From Bacteroidales bacterium (GTDB lineage Bacteria; Bacteroidota; Bacteroidia; Bacteroidales; UBA932): a DNA stretch of 48,648 nucleotides. The translations under genes were made by a program, and so were the position numbers. Positions 9,401-17,639 of this stretch are shown here, one piece after another (within the stretch, counting starts at the first letter, position 1; every line of letters begins with the position of its first letter). Below the pieces are notes generated by a model that saw only the letters and a list, made by a program, of their open reading frames with translations, ran no database searches and was not told the origin of the DNA. The stretch is from assembly GCA_017453565.1 (NCBI GenBank), contig JAFTEQ010000006.1:1-48648 (forward strand), given 5' to 3'.

Positions 9401-9606
9401 TCGTCCCCCTCCGTAAGATGGTAGAGGTCGGCCGCACAGTACTCCGCCGCCTCCCTGTCGGGCAGTACCACGAGGTGCACGCCGCTCCGGGCCGCCTGGG
9501 CCAGCACGAACCAGCGGGCCGACAGATAAAGTCCGTCACAGTACAGTTCCCGCTCCACTCCCAACCTTTCACACAAGCGGGCGGTAGTCTTGGTACTTAT
9601 CAACAT
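6421..9606 (-). CDS. mfd: transcription-repair coupling factor Mfd
   Basis: A 1061-residue Mfd: a DNA translocase that removes stalled RNA polymerase at lesions and recruits UvrA for nucleotide excision repair. Domains in order: UvrB-like N-terminal part (about 1-340), a CarD-like RNA-polymerase interaction domain starting near NIGDYVVHIDHG (388-399), and the RecG-like SF2 motor with Walker A CGDVGFGKT (538-546), DEEQ box (640-643), an SATPIPRTL-like motif III and QLRGRVGRS motif VI. A TRCF C-terminal domain closes it. Shorter than the 1148-residue E. coli protein, as usual for Bacteroidetes. It is divergent from ruvB across the candidate origin region. No clear -7 box is seen for it. Confidence 0.96.
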   Translation of the reverse strand: MLISTKTTARLCERLGVERELYCDGLYLSARWFVLAQAARSGVHLVVLPDREAAEYCAADLYHLTEGDEVFFLPPTGKGVERSNYKSSLNVQRTAAISRLLDSKAARSIVVSWPEALEERIPSGKNLRASVLSLTVGEEISFDRITSILQEEGFERSDFVSAPGQYAVRGSIIDIFSYANNEPYRLSFWGNELESIHIFDCNMQISKEKTDRMEVVSSLFSDTCSDGDEIFSLLPADTVVWLDGSDLYKEHPLFESCSRFRRVFLEIPVSGRPEEPLRFSISPQPSFNKNIELLEADIRTRLEQGFRVCVFGEKEAQLERLRSILAQEGGLMPEFIKGKNLHNGFVDAEDKICCYSDHEVFDRFHRVRIRRSVEKSEQLTINDLNSFNIGDYVVHIDHGVGVFGGLVRMFDDKGRVREVVKITYKDGDVVFVSVHALHKISRFRSRDGEAPKINKLGSKAWVALKSSAKSKVKDIAKDLIQLYAKRKASKGFAFSADSYLQDELESSFMYEDTPDQEAATRAVKQDMEDNCPMDRLICGDVGFGKTEVAVRAAFKAVSDGKQVAVLVPTTILALQHFNTFTARLANFPCSVEYVSRLRTAKEIGDIRKRLAAGQIDILIGTHKILGSGFEFKDLGLLIIDEEQKFGVAAKEKLRQLRTGVDTLTLTATPIPRTLQFSLLGARDLSIINTPPPNRIPVQTEIILFDEREIRSIVNYELNRGGQVFFLHNKVEELPAIEEILHRLIPDMRICVAHGQMESKELENRVLDFMRGDYDLLLCTTIIENGLDIPNANTIIINQAQNIGLSDLHQLRGRVGRSNRKAFCYLIVPPLISITDDARRRLRAIEEFSDLGSGFNIAMQDLDIRGAGNLLGAEQSGFITEMGYETYQKILSEAMEELGVETGTSGRGGRSAYTEDCTIETDQQALIPDDYLDITAEKIRIYKQLDSLTSDRELDRLATQIADRFGKLPPELSNLFTVVRLRNAGAALGFEKIIVKNGLFIAFFLSNPISAYYKSDTFNRVLARVTQEPGTFALKQSESKLKLVCRGVETLDAALALLRKLQ

Positions 9607-9630
9607 GAAGGGGCTTTTTTATTGTGAAAA

Positions 9631-9654
9631 CCTGTTTATAACCCTGTTCATAAG
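9631..9654. repeat. 12-bp tandem repeat, two copies
   Basis: CCTGTTTATAAC (9631-9642) followed directly by CCTGTTCATAAG (9643-9654), 10 of 12 identical. Each copy contains a DnaA-box-like 9-mer on the minus strand, placing the two boxes 12 bases apart in the same orientation. Confidence 0.75.
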
Positions 9655-9724
9655 CTTAGGATAACGCAAGCGCCGATTTTCCGGACAGATTATCAACAGC
9701 ATCATAAAAAGGAAACGGGGAGGA

Positions 9725-9791
9725 TTTCAACATATCTCAGAAGAAGGAAAGAATTGAGGCCCAGAGACTTCACCTACGTTTTCAACATATC
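9725..9791 (+). repeat. 12-bp direct repeat TTTCAACATATC, two copies
   Basis: Exact copies at 9725-9736 and 9780-9791, 55 bases apart. The second runs into CACA, giving the box-like ATATCCACA. They belong to the candidate origin region. Confidence 0.8.
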
Positions 9792-9831
9792 CACACAGGG
9801 AACAATAACAAAAGGAAAATATAAAAATTAC

Positions 9832-9839
9832 TATATTTG
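9832..9839 (+). promoter_or_regulatory. -7 promoter box for ruvB
   Basis: Perfect TATATTTG, 25 bases before the ruvB ATG, giving a leader of roughly 20 bases. No TTTG at the -33 distance; the upstream sequence is A-rich. Confidence 0.6.
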
Positions 9840-9864
9840 TATTTGTATTAAAAACGCACGAGCG

Positions 9865-10890
9865 ATGGAGGAATTCAATCCACGGGACATCTCCGAAGGC
9901 AAAGATAAGGATTTTGAGGGAATAATCCGCCCGCGCGAGCTGGAAGATTTCACGGGCCAGCGGGAAATCGTCTCGAACCTCGACGTCTACATTCAGGCGG
10001 CGAAACTACGGGGCGAGGCGCTCGACCATACCCTATTCCATGGCCCTCCCGGTCTGGGTAAGACCACGCTGGCGCACATCATCGCCGCCGAGATGGGGGT
10101 AGACATGAAAGTGACCTCCGGCCCGGTCCTCGCCCGCCCGGGCGATCTGGCCGGCCTGCTCACCTCCCTGCAGACCGGAGACGTACTCTTCATCGATGAG
10201 ATTCACCGGCTTCCCCCGGAAGTGGAGGAATATCTCTATTCCGCTATGGAAGACTATGTGATTGATATCATGATCGATAAGGGCCCCGGTGCCCGTTCCG
10301 TCCGGATCAATCTCAATCCCTTCACCCTGGTGGGGGCGACCACCCGCAGCGGCCTGCTGACCGCTCCCTTGCGGGAACGCTTCGGCATTACCTGTGCGCT
10401 GGAGTATTACGACACCGCCGATCTGGAAAAGATCGTGCGGCGCAGCGCCCGCATCCTGAAAGTGGAGATAGAGGATGATGCAGCCCACGAAATCGCCCTG
10501 CGCAGCCGGGGGACGCCCCGTATCTGCAACGGCCTGCTCCGGCGGGTACGCGACTTCGCACAGGTGCGCGGAAACGGGGTGGTAGACCTTGCCATTGCAC
10601 GTTTCGCCCTTGACAAACTGAAGATAGACACGCGCGGACTCGACAAGATCGACAACAACATCCTCCAGACCATCATCGCCAAATTCAAGGGCGGTCCGGT
10701 TGGGGCGAATACCATTTCTACCGCAATCGGCGAGGATCAGGGCACTTATGAGGAAGTGTATGAGCCGTTCCTCATCAAGGAAGGCTTTATCCTGCGCACC
10801 CAGCGGGGCCGAATCGCTACCGATCTGGCCTATGAACACCTGGGGTACGACCGGGCGGCCGCGCCCAAAGCACAGGGAGAATTGTTTTGA
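9865..10890 (+). CDS. ruvB: Holliday junction branch-migration helicase RuvB
   Basis: A 341-residue RuvB: the hexameric AAA+ motor that, with RuvA, drives branch migration of Holliday junctions. Seen: Walker A GPPGLGKT (60-67), Walker B with DEIH (111-114), sensor 1 GATTRSG, and the C-terminal winged-helix domain ending in QRGRIAT. The ATG at 9865 gives the standard N-terminus and standard length (E. coli 336). An in-frame TTG at 9754 would add 37 implausible residues that also cross the promoter box. Its partner ruvA is 9 kb away on the other strand, so the ruvAB pair is split here. Confidence 0.96.
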   Translation: MEEFNPRDISEGKDKDFEGIIRPRELEDFTGQREIVSNLDVYIQAAKLRGEALDHTLFHGPPGLGKTTLAHIIAAEMGVDMKVTSGPVLARPGDLAGLLTSLQTGDVLFIDEIHRLPPEVEEYLYSAMEDYVIDIMIDKGPGARSVRINLNPFTLVGATTRSGLLTAPLRERFGITCALEYYDTADLEKIVRRSARILKVEIEDDAAHEIALRSRGTPRICNGLLRRVRDFAQVRGNGVVDLAIARFALDKLKIDTRGLDKIDNNILQTIIAKFKGGPVGANTISTAIGEDQGTYEEVYEPFLIKEGFILRTQRGRIATDLAYEHLGYDRAAAPKAQGELF

Positions 10891-10895
10891 TCCGC

Positions 10896-10927
10896 TTTGC
10901 TCGTTTGCGTAAAAATGACTAAAATTG
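10896..10927 (+). promoter_or_regulatory. promoter for frdAB
   Basis: TTTG (10896-10899), 20 bases, then TAAAATTG (10920-10927), one mismatch from TAnnTTTG. Spacing matches the Bacteroidetes -33/-7 pattern. It lies in the 77-base gap between ruvB and frdA. Confidence 0.6.
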
Positions 10928-10967
10928 CAGGCTCTTAATTAATAGGAAAACCTAGTATCCGATACAA

Positions 10968-12914
10968 ATGGCAGACAAACTCATCTCTAAGATTCCCGAC
11001 GGACCGCTTGCCGAAAAATGGACCAGGCGCAAGTCGGAGATTCATCTGGTAAGTCCCAACAACAAAAGAAAACTGGAAATCATTGTAGTAGGAACCGGGC
11101 TTGGCGGCGCTTCGGCAGCTGCGACGCTCGGTGAACTTGGCTATAATGTAAAGGTGTTCTGTATCAGCGACAGCCCCCGCCGGGCGCATTCCATTGCGGC
11201 CCAGGGTGGTATCAATGCCGCAAAGAACTACCAGAACGACAACGACTCCGTGTACCGCCTGTTCTACGACACCATTAAGGGCGGTGACTATCGTGCCCGC
11301 GAGGCTAACGTGTACCGCCTTGCCGAGGTGAGCGCGTCCATTATTGACCAGTGTGTGGCGCAGGGAATCCCCTTTGCCCGCGAGTATGGCGGATATCTGG
11401 CCAACCGTTCTTTCGGCGGTGTGCAGGTGAGCCGCACCTTCTATGCCCGCGGTCAAACCGGTCAGCAGCTCCTTCTGGGTGCGTATGCGGCCCTGAACCG
11501 TCAGGTGGCTGCCGGTACGGTACAAAGTTTCCCGCGGCACGAAATGCTCGACCTGGTGGTCATTAACGGGGAAGCCAAGGGTATCATCGCCCGCAACCTG
11601 GTGACCGGCCAACTGGAGCGTTTCGGCGCCCACGCCGTGATCATCGCCACGGGCGGATACGGAAATACCTATTTCCTATCTACCAACGCCATGAATAGCA
11701 ACGGCTCTGCGGCCATGCAGTGCTATCGCCGCGGCGCCTTCTTCGCCAATCCCTGCTTCGCGCAGATCCATCCCACCTGTATCCCGGTGCATGGCGACCA
11801 GCAGTGCAAACTCACCCTTATGAGCGAGTCCCTGCGTAACGACGGCCGTATCTGGGTGCCCAAGAAACTGGAAGACGTGGAGAAACTGCGCCGGCACGAG
11901 ATCACGCCCTCCCAGATTCCGGAGGAGGACCGCGACTACTATCTGGAGCGCCGTTATCCGGCCTTCGGCAACCTGGTCCCGCGCGACGTAGCCTCGCGTG
12001 CCGCTAAGGAGCGTTGCGATGCCGGTTTCGGGGTGAATGAGACGGGTAAGGCCGTGTTCCTCGACTTCTCCGACGCCATCGAGCGCCTGGGTCATCAGCG
12101 GGTAGCCGAGCGTTACGGTAACCTTTTTGATATGTATGAGAAGATCACCGCTTCCTCGCCCTGGAAAGAACCGATGATGATCTATCCCGCCATCCATTAC
12201 ACCATGGGCGGTATCTGGGTCGACTATGACCTGCAGACCACCATTCCGGGTCTCTATGCTATCGGTGAAGCCAATTTCTCCGACCACGGCGGAAACCGTC
12301 TGGGCGCTTCCGCCCTCATGCAGGGACTTGCCGACGGTTATTTCGTGGTACCGGTAACTATCGGAGACTATCTCTCCAAAAAGTTCGCCGAGCCCAAGAC
12401 CGATATCAGCGCGCCTGAGTTTGCGGCCGCAGAACGTGCGGTGCAGGCCCGTATCGACAGGTTGCTGGGTATTGGTGGTACTGAGACGGTGGATTCCATC
12501 CATAAGGAACTGGGTCATATCATGTGGAATTACGTGGGCATGGCACGTGATGCGGACGGTCTGAAGAAGGCCATTTCCGAAATCAAGGCGCTGCGCGAGA
12601 AATTCTATGCCAGCGTCCGTGTGCCCGGAACACAGTTCGAATTCAACCAGGAACTGGAGAAGGCTCTGAGACTCGAAGATTTCTTCGATATAGGAGAACT
12701 GATGGCCCGCGACGCGCTTGAGCGCGGCGAATCCTGCGGCGGTCATTTCCGTGTGGAAAGCCAGACCGAAGACGGTGAGGCCAAGCGTGACGACGAGCAC
12801 TACATGTATGTTTCTGCCTGGGAGTACAAGGGAGAAGGGAAGGAGCCGGAAATGCACAAGGAGCCGCTCAAATACGAGTTTATCAAGGTAGCCACCCGCA
12901 ACTATAAAGACTGA
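10968..12914 (+). CDS. frdA: fumarate reductase/succinate dehydrogenase flavoprotein subunit
   Basis: A 648-residue flavoprotein that interconverts fumarate and succinate; in Bacteroidetes it usually works as fumarate reductase in anaerobic energy metabolism (succinate production). Seen: the FAD-binding GTGLGG motif (42-47), the His of [11 protein letters not shown] (H74), the usual covalent FAD attachment residue, the substrate-site HPTCIP segment, and the [10 protein letters not shown] and [10 protein letters not shown] segments of the FAD domain. Length fits the Bacteroidetes/Chlorobi type (about 650) rather than the shorter E. coli enzymes. It is followed after 4 bases by frdB. The cytochrome b gene that normally precedes it is absent: only 77 bases separate it from ruvB. 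Confidence 0.95.
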   Translation: MADKLISKIPDGPLAEKWTRRKSEIHLVSPNNKRKLEIIVVGTGLGGASAAATLGELGYNVKVFCISDSPRRAHSIAAQGGINAAKNYQNDNDSVYRLFYDTIKGGDYRAREANVYRLAEVSASIIDQCVAQGIPFAREYGGYLANRSFGGVQVSRTFYARGQTGQQLLLGAYAALNRQVAAGTVQSFPRHEMLDLVVINGEAKGIIARNLVTGQLERFGAHAVIIATGGYGNTYFLSTNAMNSNGSAAMQCYRRGAFFANPCFAQIHPTCIPVHGDQQCKLTLMSESLRNDGRIWVPKKLEDVEKLRRHEITPSQIPEEDRDYYLERRYPAFGNLVPRDVASRAAKERCDAGFGVNETGKAVFLDFSDAIERLGHQRVAERYGNLFDMYEKITASSPWKEPMMIYPAIHYTMGGIWVDYDLQTTIPGLYAIGEANFSDHGGNRLGASALMQGLADGYFVVPVTIGDYLSKKFAEPKTDISAPEFAAAERAVQARIDRLLGIGGTETVDSIHKELGHIMWNYVGMARDADGLKKAISEIKALREKFYASVRVPGTQFEFNQELEKALRLEDFFDIGELMARDALERGESCGGHFRVESQTEDGEAKRDDEHYMYVSAWEYKGEGKEPEMHKEPLKYEFIKVATRNYKD

Positions 12915-12918
12915 CGAA

Positions 12919-13662
12919 ATGGAATTCAATCTCAAGATATGGCGTCAGAAGAACGCCAAGGCCAAGGGGCACTTCGAAACCTATCACATTGCCGGTATCG
13001 AGTCGGACGCTTCCTTCCTGGAAATGCTCGACATCCTGAATGAGCAACTGATCCGGGATGGGAAGGATCCCGTTTCCTTCGATCACGATTGCCGGGAAGG
13101 CATCTGTGGTGCCTGTTCGCTCTACATTGACGGCCGCGCGCATGGGCCCGACGACCATGTGACCACCTGCCAGCTGTTTATGCGTCATTTTAAGGACGGG
13201 GCCACCATCACGGTGGAGCCTTTCCGCAGCGCCGCTTTCCCGGTCATCAAGGACCTGGTGGTGGAGCGCCGTGCCTTCGACAAGATCCTGCAGGCCGGCG
13301 GGTTCATCTCGGTCCGTACCGGTTCCGCCCAGGATGCCAACAACATCCTCATTCCGCACGACACGGCTGAAATGAGCATGGATGCTTCGGCTTGCATCGG
13401 TTGTGGTGCCTGTGTGGCCACCTGTAAGAACGGATCCGCCATGCTGTTCGTGGCCGCCCGCGTGAGTGCGCTCGCGCTGCTGCCTCAGGGACGTCCCGAG
13501 GCGAGCCGAAGGGCCAAAGCCATGGTAGCTAAGATGGATGAACTGGGCTTCGGCAACTGCACTAACACCCGCGCCTGCGAAATGGAGTGCCCCAAGGGTA
13601 TCTCCGTCTCGCACATTGCGCGGCTGAACCGCGAGTTCCTTAAGGCAAAATTCAGGGGATAG
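12919..13662 (+). CDS. frdB: fumarate reductase/succinate dehydrogenase iron-sulfur subunit
   Basis: A 247-residue electron-transfer subunit between the membrane quinone site and the FAD of FrdA. Seen: the [2Fe-2S] ligands in CREGICGAC plus a later Cys (C58, C63, C66, C84), then [11 protein letters not shown] (159-169) and a distal [11 protein letters not shown] (214-224) for the [4Fe-4S] and [3Fe-4S] clusters. All expected cysteines are present. It is coupled to frdA (4-base gap). Its stop overlaps the stop of the convergent GH127 gene by 11 bases. No membrane anchor gene follows, so the docking partner must be encoded elsewhere if the enzyme is membrane-bound. Confidence 0.95.
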   Translation: MEFNLKIWRQKNAKAKGHFETYHIAGIESDASFLEMLDILNEQLIRDGKDPVSFDHDCREGICGACSLYIDGRAHGPDDHVTTCQLFMRHFKDGATITVEPFRSAAFPVIKDLVVERRAFDKILQAGGFISVRTGSAQDANNILIPHDTAEMSMDASACIGCGACVATCKNGSAMLFVAARVSALALLPQGRPEASRRAKAMVAKMDELGFGNCTNTRACEMECPKGISVSHIARLNREFLKAKFRG

Positions 13663-15601
13663 CGTTGATCCAAACGCTCATCTGGGTAGGACCCTCCTGA
13701 GCGTGCCTGTAATAAGGAATAAACTCCAGATTACGGTCGGCGTCGGTCAGAATGACGGCGCCGGCTTTCTTTTCCTTCTGCACCTCAAAGCGGTCCCGGG
13801 AGGAGATGGAGAGGGAACGGATATCCTCTTTATCTTCGTTCGGAAGGGTGGTGCAGTAGACCATAGGTCCTCGCTCCACGGCGATACGGCCCAGCAGATC
13901 CTTTGCCCGGTCATCAGCCTTCACGATATGAACAGGCATGTCGAATCCGATCTCCACAACGTCTCCGTCTTTCCATTTCCGGTCCAGGACGGCATAGCCT
14001 TTTTCGGTGCTGTAGTTGGCTTCAACTCCGTTGACGGCAATCTTCGCCTGTGCGGAAGAGTTATCCAGATAGGAATAGAGCGTGCCGGGGACGGGTTTTC
14101 CCTGAGCCCATCCGGGAATGCGGATGCGCAGCGCCGTGGCCTTTCGGGGGGCTTTTGTGAGCGTCAGGCGGATGTTCCCGTCGTAGGGATAATCACTTTC
14201 GCACGACAGTTCCACCTTTTCTCCTTCCAAAGTCTCAAACGAGGCCGTTCCAGCCTGGAAGAGGTTCATGTAGATGCTCTTTTTACCCAAGGCATAGACG
14301 TAACCCGGCAGGGAGGGGATGAAACGGGCCAGGTTGGACGGGCAGCAGGAAGTTTCGAACCAGGGGCGGCGATGGCTTCTGCGAAGGCCCGATTTGGGTT
14401 TTTGCTTGAGCCAGTCGATTTCCCACTGGTATGTATCGGGACTACACTGCAGGACATTGGCGTAGAAGAACAACTTCCCGTCGTCTGAAATACCGTGCAG
14501 GACATTATTGTAGAGTGCCCGCTCCATCACGTCAATGTACCGGCTTTCGCCCGTGAGGCAGAACATCCGGTAGTTCCACATGCAGTTGGCAATACCGGCG
14601 CAGGTTTCACAGTGGGTGTCTGCGTCCGGCAGGTAATAGGGTTCTCCGAATTTCTCGCCTTTCAGGTAACTTCCGATTCCTCCGGTGAGATGCATTTTTC
14701 TGTCGGTCACGTCTTCCCAGATGGAGTCGATAGCCGTACGATATTCGGCATCGCCCGTAATGGCAGCGATATCACTCATGGCCATGTAGAGATAACCGGC
14801 ACGGACGGCGTGCCCAGCGGCTTCACGTTGTTCGCGAACCGGCAGGTGGCTCTGTTTGTATTCGGCCTTATCCTCTTCATACCCACGGCAGTCGAGAAGG
14901 AAACGGGACAGGTCCAGATAGCGCTTATCCCCCGTTGCCCGGTAGAGTTTAACCAGGGCGAGTTCAATCTCTTCGTGTCCCGATACAATCTTGCGGTCCG
15001 GTACCAGGAAGGTGTTGTAGATAAGATCGGCGTTACGTTTGGCAATATCGAGGAAGGTCGTCTTTCCGGTGGCGTAGTAGTGGGCCACGGCTGCCTCGTA
15101 CATGTGCCCCACGTTGTAGAGTTCATGGCTGTGGACAATGTAGGACCAGCGTTCCTGTCCCGCCTTGTTGTCGACATCCAGGCCGCCGGAGGTGCGGATG
15201 GTGTAGAGATAACCGTCCGGCTCCTGGGCCGCGCCTACAAGGGCGATGAGGCTGTCCAGGTAGTGGTCGAGCGCAGCGTCATAGCGGGTGGCAAGGCTGT
15301 AGGCGGCCGCTTCCATGACTTTGTACACATCGGAATCGTCGTAGCGGAGTCCCTGGAACGGGGTTTTATCGATTCCGGCTGCCCGGGCGAAGTTGGCAAT
15401 CCGCCCCGTTTCTTCGCATTTTCGGAAAGCGAAGGGGATGGTGCTGTCGCAAACGGTCTGTAGACGTTCGGCCAGCAGGCCATCGGAAAAATGCACATGC
15501 TCAAAGGAAACCCCCTTGTAGGGATAATCTTGAACCTGTTTTTGGGAACATGCGGCAAATAACGCCACAAAGGAAAGCAGGATAGGAAGAGATCTGTTCA
15601 T
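13652..15601 (-). CDS. GH127 beta-L-arabinofuranosidase, lipoprotein
   Basis: A 649-residue DUF1680/GH127 family glycosidase, expected to release L-arabinofuranose from plant or glycoprotein arabinan side chains. Residues known from the Bifidobacterium enzyme (Glu338, Cys340, Cys417, Cys418, binding Zn and forming the Cys nucleophile) are matched here by Glu332 and Cys334 in CETCA and Cys419-Cys420 in SCCPSN. The N-terminus is a lipoprotein signal with lipobox LFAAC, so it is probably membrane-anchored in the periplasm or at the surface. The Met at 15601 is chosen because it starts the signal directly; a Met at 15613 overlaps hflX. Its base composition looks less GC-rich than the neighbours, and there are no SusC/SusD genes nearby. 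Probably read through from hflX. Confidence 0.88.
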   Translation of the reverse strand: MNRSLPILLSFVALFAACSQKQVQDYPYKGVSFEHVHFSDGLLAERLQTVCDSTIPFAFRKCEETGRIANFARAAGIDKTPFQGLRYDDSDVYKVMEAAAYSLATRYDAALDHYLDSLIALVGAAQEPDGYLYTIRTSGGLDVDNKAGQERWSYIVHSHELYNVGHMYEAAVAHYYATGKTTFLDIAKRNADLIYNTFLVPDRKIVSGHEEIELALVKLYRATGDKRYLDLSRFLLDCRGYEEDKAEYKQSHLPVREQREAAGHAVRAGYLYMAMSDIAAITGDAEYRTAIDSIWEDVTDRKMHLTGGIGSYLKGEKFGEPYYLPDADTHCETCAGIANCMWNYRMFCLTGESRYIDVMERALYNNVLHGISDDGKLFFYANVLQCSPDTYQWEIDWLKQKPKSGLRRSHRRPWFETSCCPSNLARFIPSLPGYVYALGKKSIYMNLFQAGTASFETLEGEKVELSCESDYPYDGNIRLTLTKAPRKATALRIRIPGWAQGKPVPGTLYSYLDNSSAQAKIAVNGVEANYSTEKGYAVLDRKWKDGDVVEIGFDMPVHIVKADDRAKDLLGRIAVERGPMVYCTTLPNEDKEDIRSLSISSRDRFEVQKEKKAGAVILTDADRNLEFIPYYRHAQEGPTQMSVWINAIP

Positions 15602-15606
15602 TGTCG

Positions 15607-16791
15607 TTACCATAGAAAATTATTGAAAGGATAGCGGCCGGCGTGGATTTCGGCTACCATCTTATAGATATCGTTGCGCAGTTTCGGGATGCCTTGTTTC
15701 TGTAGGGCGGATATGAAGATGCAGGGCGACTTCTCTTCCGCGATCCAGCTGTTTTTCAGGTCTTCCAGGCTGCGGTTTTCCTTCCCGGGCGGTTCCAGGG
15801 AGAAGGTGTCGTAGGCCTCGTAGGTGTAGGCGTCTATCTTGTTGAAAACCACATAGACCGGTTTGTTGCCTGCACCAATCTCCTGCAGGGTTCGTTCCAC
15901 CACCTGCATCTGCTCCTCAAAGTCGGGATGGGAGATATCTACCACATGCACCAGGATGTCGGCTTCGCGCACCTCGTCGAGGGTGCTCTTGAAGGCCTCG
16001 ATGAGTTGGGTGGGGAGCTTCCGGATGAATCCGACCGTATCGCTGAGCAGGAAGGGAACATTCTCGATGACTACCTTGCGCACCGTAGTGTCGAGCGTGG
16101 CGAAGAGTTTGTTCTCGGCAAAGACGTCCGACTTGGCCAGCAGGTTCATGAGCGTACTCTTGCCCACGTTGGTGTAGCCCACCAGGGCCAGGCGCACCAG
16201 GCTGCCGCGGTTGCCGCGTTGGGTGGCCATCTGACGGTCCACTTTTTTGAGCTGTTCCTTGAGCCGGGTGATGCGCTCTTTCACAATGCGCCGGTCTACC
16301 TCGATCTGGGTTTCACCCATACCGCCGCGGGTCCCGTGGCCGCCGCGCTGGCGCTCCAGGTGGGTCCACATACCCGCCAGGCGGGGGAGCATATAGTTGT
16401 AGCGCGCCAGTTCCACCTGCATTTTGGCATAGGCGGTCTTGGCCCGTTGGGCGAAGATTTCCAGGATAAGGCTGGTGCGGTCTATCACGGCGGCGGTCTT
16501 GATGACCTTTTCAATATTGCGCTGCTGCATCCCCGTGAGTTCGTCGTCGAAGATCACATAATTGATGGCGTTTTCCTCACAGTAGGCGGCAATCTCCTCC
16601 AGTTTTCCGCTGCGGATGTAGGTCGCGTTGTCGGGCCGGTCGAGCCGCTGGACGAACTTGCGGTCGCCCGAAGCTCCGGCCGTTTCGGCCAGGAACTCCA
16701 GTTCATCGAGATACTCCTCGATACGGCGTTCATCCTCTCCCTGGCGGATGATGCCTACGAAAACGGCTTTTTCAACGTGTTCTTCTTCCAT
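15607..16791 (-). CDS. hflX: ribosome-associated GTPase HflX
   Basis: A 394-residue HflX: a GTPase that binds the 50S subunit and can split stalled ribosomes. Seen: the HflX N-terminal domain (about 1-175), the Gly-rich linker RGGHGTRGGMGE before a helical region, G1 GYTNVGKST, the G2/G3 region with DTVGFI, and G4 NKID. The length is typical. A strong hairpin with a T-tract, the tonB terminator, lies just before its start and I see no -7 box, so expression may depend on read-through from tonB or an unrecognised promoter. GH127 follows directly. Confidence 0.94.
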   Translation of the reverse strand: MEEEHVEKAVFVGIIRQGEDERRIEEYLDELEFLAETAGASGDRKFVQRLDRPDNATYIRSGKLEEIAAYCEENAINYVIFDDELTGMQQRNIEKVIKTAAVIDRTSLILEIFAQRAKTAYAKMQVELARYNYMLPRLAGMWTHLERQRGGHGTRGGMGETQIEVDRRIVKERITRLKEQLKKVDRQMATQRGNRGSLVRLALVGYTNVGKSTLMNLLAKSDVFAENKLFATLDTTVRKVVIENVPFLLSDTVGFIRKLPTQLIEAFKSTLDEVREADILVHVVDISHPDFEEQMQVVERTLQEIGAGNKPVYVVFNKIDAYTYEAYDTFSLEPPGKENRSLEDLKNSWIAEEKSPCIFISALQKQGIPKLRNDIYKMVAEIHAGRYPFNNFLW

Positions 16792-16796
16792 TTCAG

Positions 16797-16828
16797 TGAA
16801 AAAAGGCCATCCGGTTGGGGACGGCCTT
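16797..16828 (-). terminator. Rho-independent terminator after tonB
   Basis: Read leftwards: AAGGCC (complement of 16823-16828), a short inner stem, then GGCCTT (complement of 16803-16808), followed by a run of six T (complement of 16799-16804, partly in the stem). It sits between the tonB-family stop and the hflX start. Confidence 0.8.
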
Positions 16829-16847
16829 GTCTGTGTGTTTCTTGCTT

Positions 16848-17537
16848 TTAGCGGAGCTGGAAGATCACAGGGAAGGTGTAGGTAACCTTTACCGCGCGGT
16901 CACGCTGCTTGCCGGGTTTCCACTTGGGCGAGGAAGAAACCACGCGCACGGCCTCCTTGTCGAGGGTGGGGTCTACGCCGCGGAGCACCTTCACGTTGGT
17001 GACGGAGCCGTCGGGATTCACCGTAAACTGCAGCATTACGCGGCCCTGCACGCCGTTTTCCTTAGCGATTTCCGGGTAGACCAGACGTTCGTTCACCCAC
17101 TTGGAGAACGCGTTGGCGTCACCGCCCATAAAGGAGGGTTTCTCTTCCACCAACTGGAACGGGATGGCTTCTTCTTCCACCACCTCTTCCTTCACGGCTT
17201 CCACGTAGTCGATGATGTCGACACCCAGGTTGCCGCTGTCTTCCAGGTTGAGGATGTTGTCCTCGATCTTGAGGTCGTCATCCACAATGTCGATCTGGTC
17301 GGAAAGGATCGGAATCTTGGGGGTCTCGGGCGGCGGGGGAGGAGTTTCCTGGGTGATAGGAACCATCTCGTCCTCCACAATCTCCTGATTGTCAGCCTCG
17401 AGCGTGGAAATCTTGCGGTCCTTGGAGCTGTACTCGAATGCAAACAGGACCGCGGCGAGTGCCACGACGAAACCAATCTCCACAAAGAGCAGCCTCTTGT
17501 TCTCAAGACTGGCTTTCTCTGATTTCTTTACTTCCAT
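16848..17537 (-). CDS. tonB: TonB-family energy transducer
   Basis: A 229-residue TonB-like protein: couples the proton motive force of ExbBD to outer-membrane receptors. Seen: a short cytoplasmic tail, one transmembrane helix (FVEIGFVVALAAVLFAFEY), a Pro-rich stretch (TPPPPPETPKIP), an acidic spacer, and a C-terminal TonB domain with YPEIAKENGVQG, VNPDGSV and PKWKPGKQ motifs. The start at 17537 (MEVKKSEK) is preferred to the Met 33 bases upstream because it is the usual N-terminus of the family and leaves room for the promoter box at 17568. Many Bacteroidetes carry several TonB paralogues; no exbBD is nearby, so the partner is unknown. Confidence 0.88.
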   Translation of the reverse strand: MEVKKSEKASLENKRLLFVEIGFVVALAAVLFAFEYSSKDRKISTLEADNQEIVEDEMVPITQETPPPPPETPKIPILSDQIDIVDDDLKIEDNILNLEDSGNLGVDIIDYVEAVKEEVVEEEAIPFQLVEEKPSFMGGDANAFSKWVNERLVYPEIAKENGVQGRVMLQFTVNPDGSVTNVKVLRGVDPTLDKEAVRVVSSSPKWKPGKQRDRAVKVTYTFPVIFQLR

Positions 17538-17567
17538 ATCTTGTTTCTTGGTTTTCGATAATCGTTT

Positions 17568-17575
17568 CAAAGGTA
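17568..17575 (-). promoter_or_regulatory. -7 promoter box for tonB
   Basis: Perfect TACCTTTG on the minus strand, 30 bases before the tonB start. TTGG (3 of 4 matches to the -33 TTTG) lies 19 bases upstream at 17595-17598. Divergent from the ybeY promoter. Confidence 0.65.
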
Positions 17576-17615
17576 GAAATAATTAATATCAATTCCAATT
17601 TTTTAATTAAAGTTG

Positions 17616-17623
17616 TAGTTTTG
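17616..17623 (+). promoter_or_regulatory. -7 promoter box for ybeY-mnmG
   Basis: Perfect TAGTTTTG, 16 bases before the ybeY ATG, within a very AT-rich divergent gap. Confidence 0.65.
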
Positions 17624-17639
17624 CAGAAAGATTTTGCAG

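Larger units (their letters stand above)
9607..9864. other. candidate replication origin (oriC-like) in mfd/ruvB gap
   Basis: This AT-rich gap between divergent genes holds a cluster of 9-mers close to the DnaA box TTATnCACA. On the minus strand: TTATAAACA (9633-9641) and TTATGAACA (9645-9653). On the plus strand: TTATCAACA (9690-9698), TTTTCAACA (9779-9787) and ATATCCACA (9787-9795). Most differ from the consensus at one position. A very AT-rich stretch at about 9801-9860 could serve as an unwinding element. The ruvB promoter box also lies here. The origin call is an inference from this clustering and from parS-like sites 10 kb away; dnaA itself is not in the window. Confidence 0.5.
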
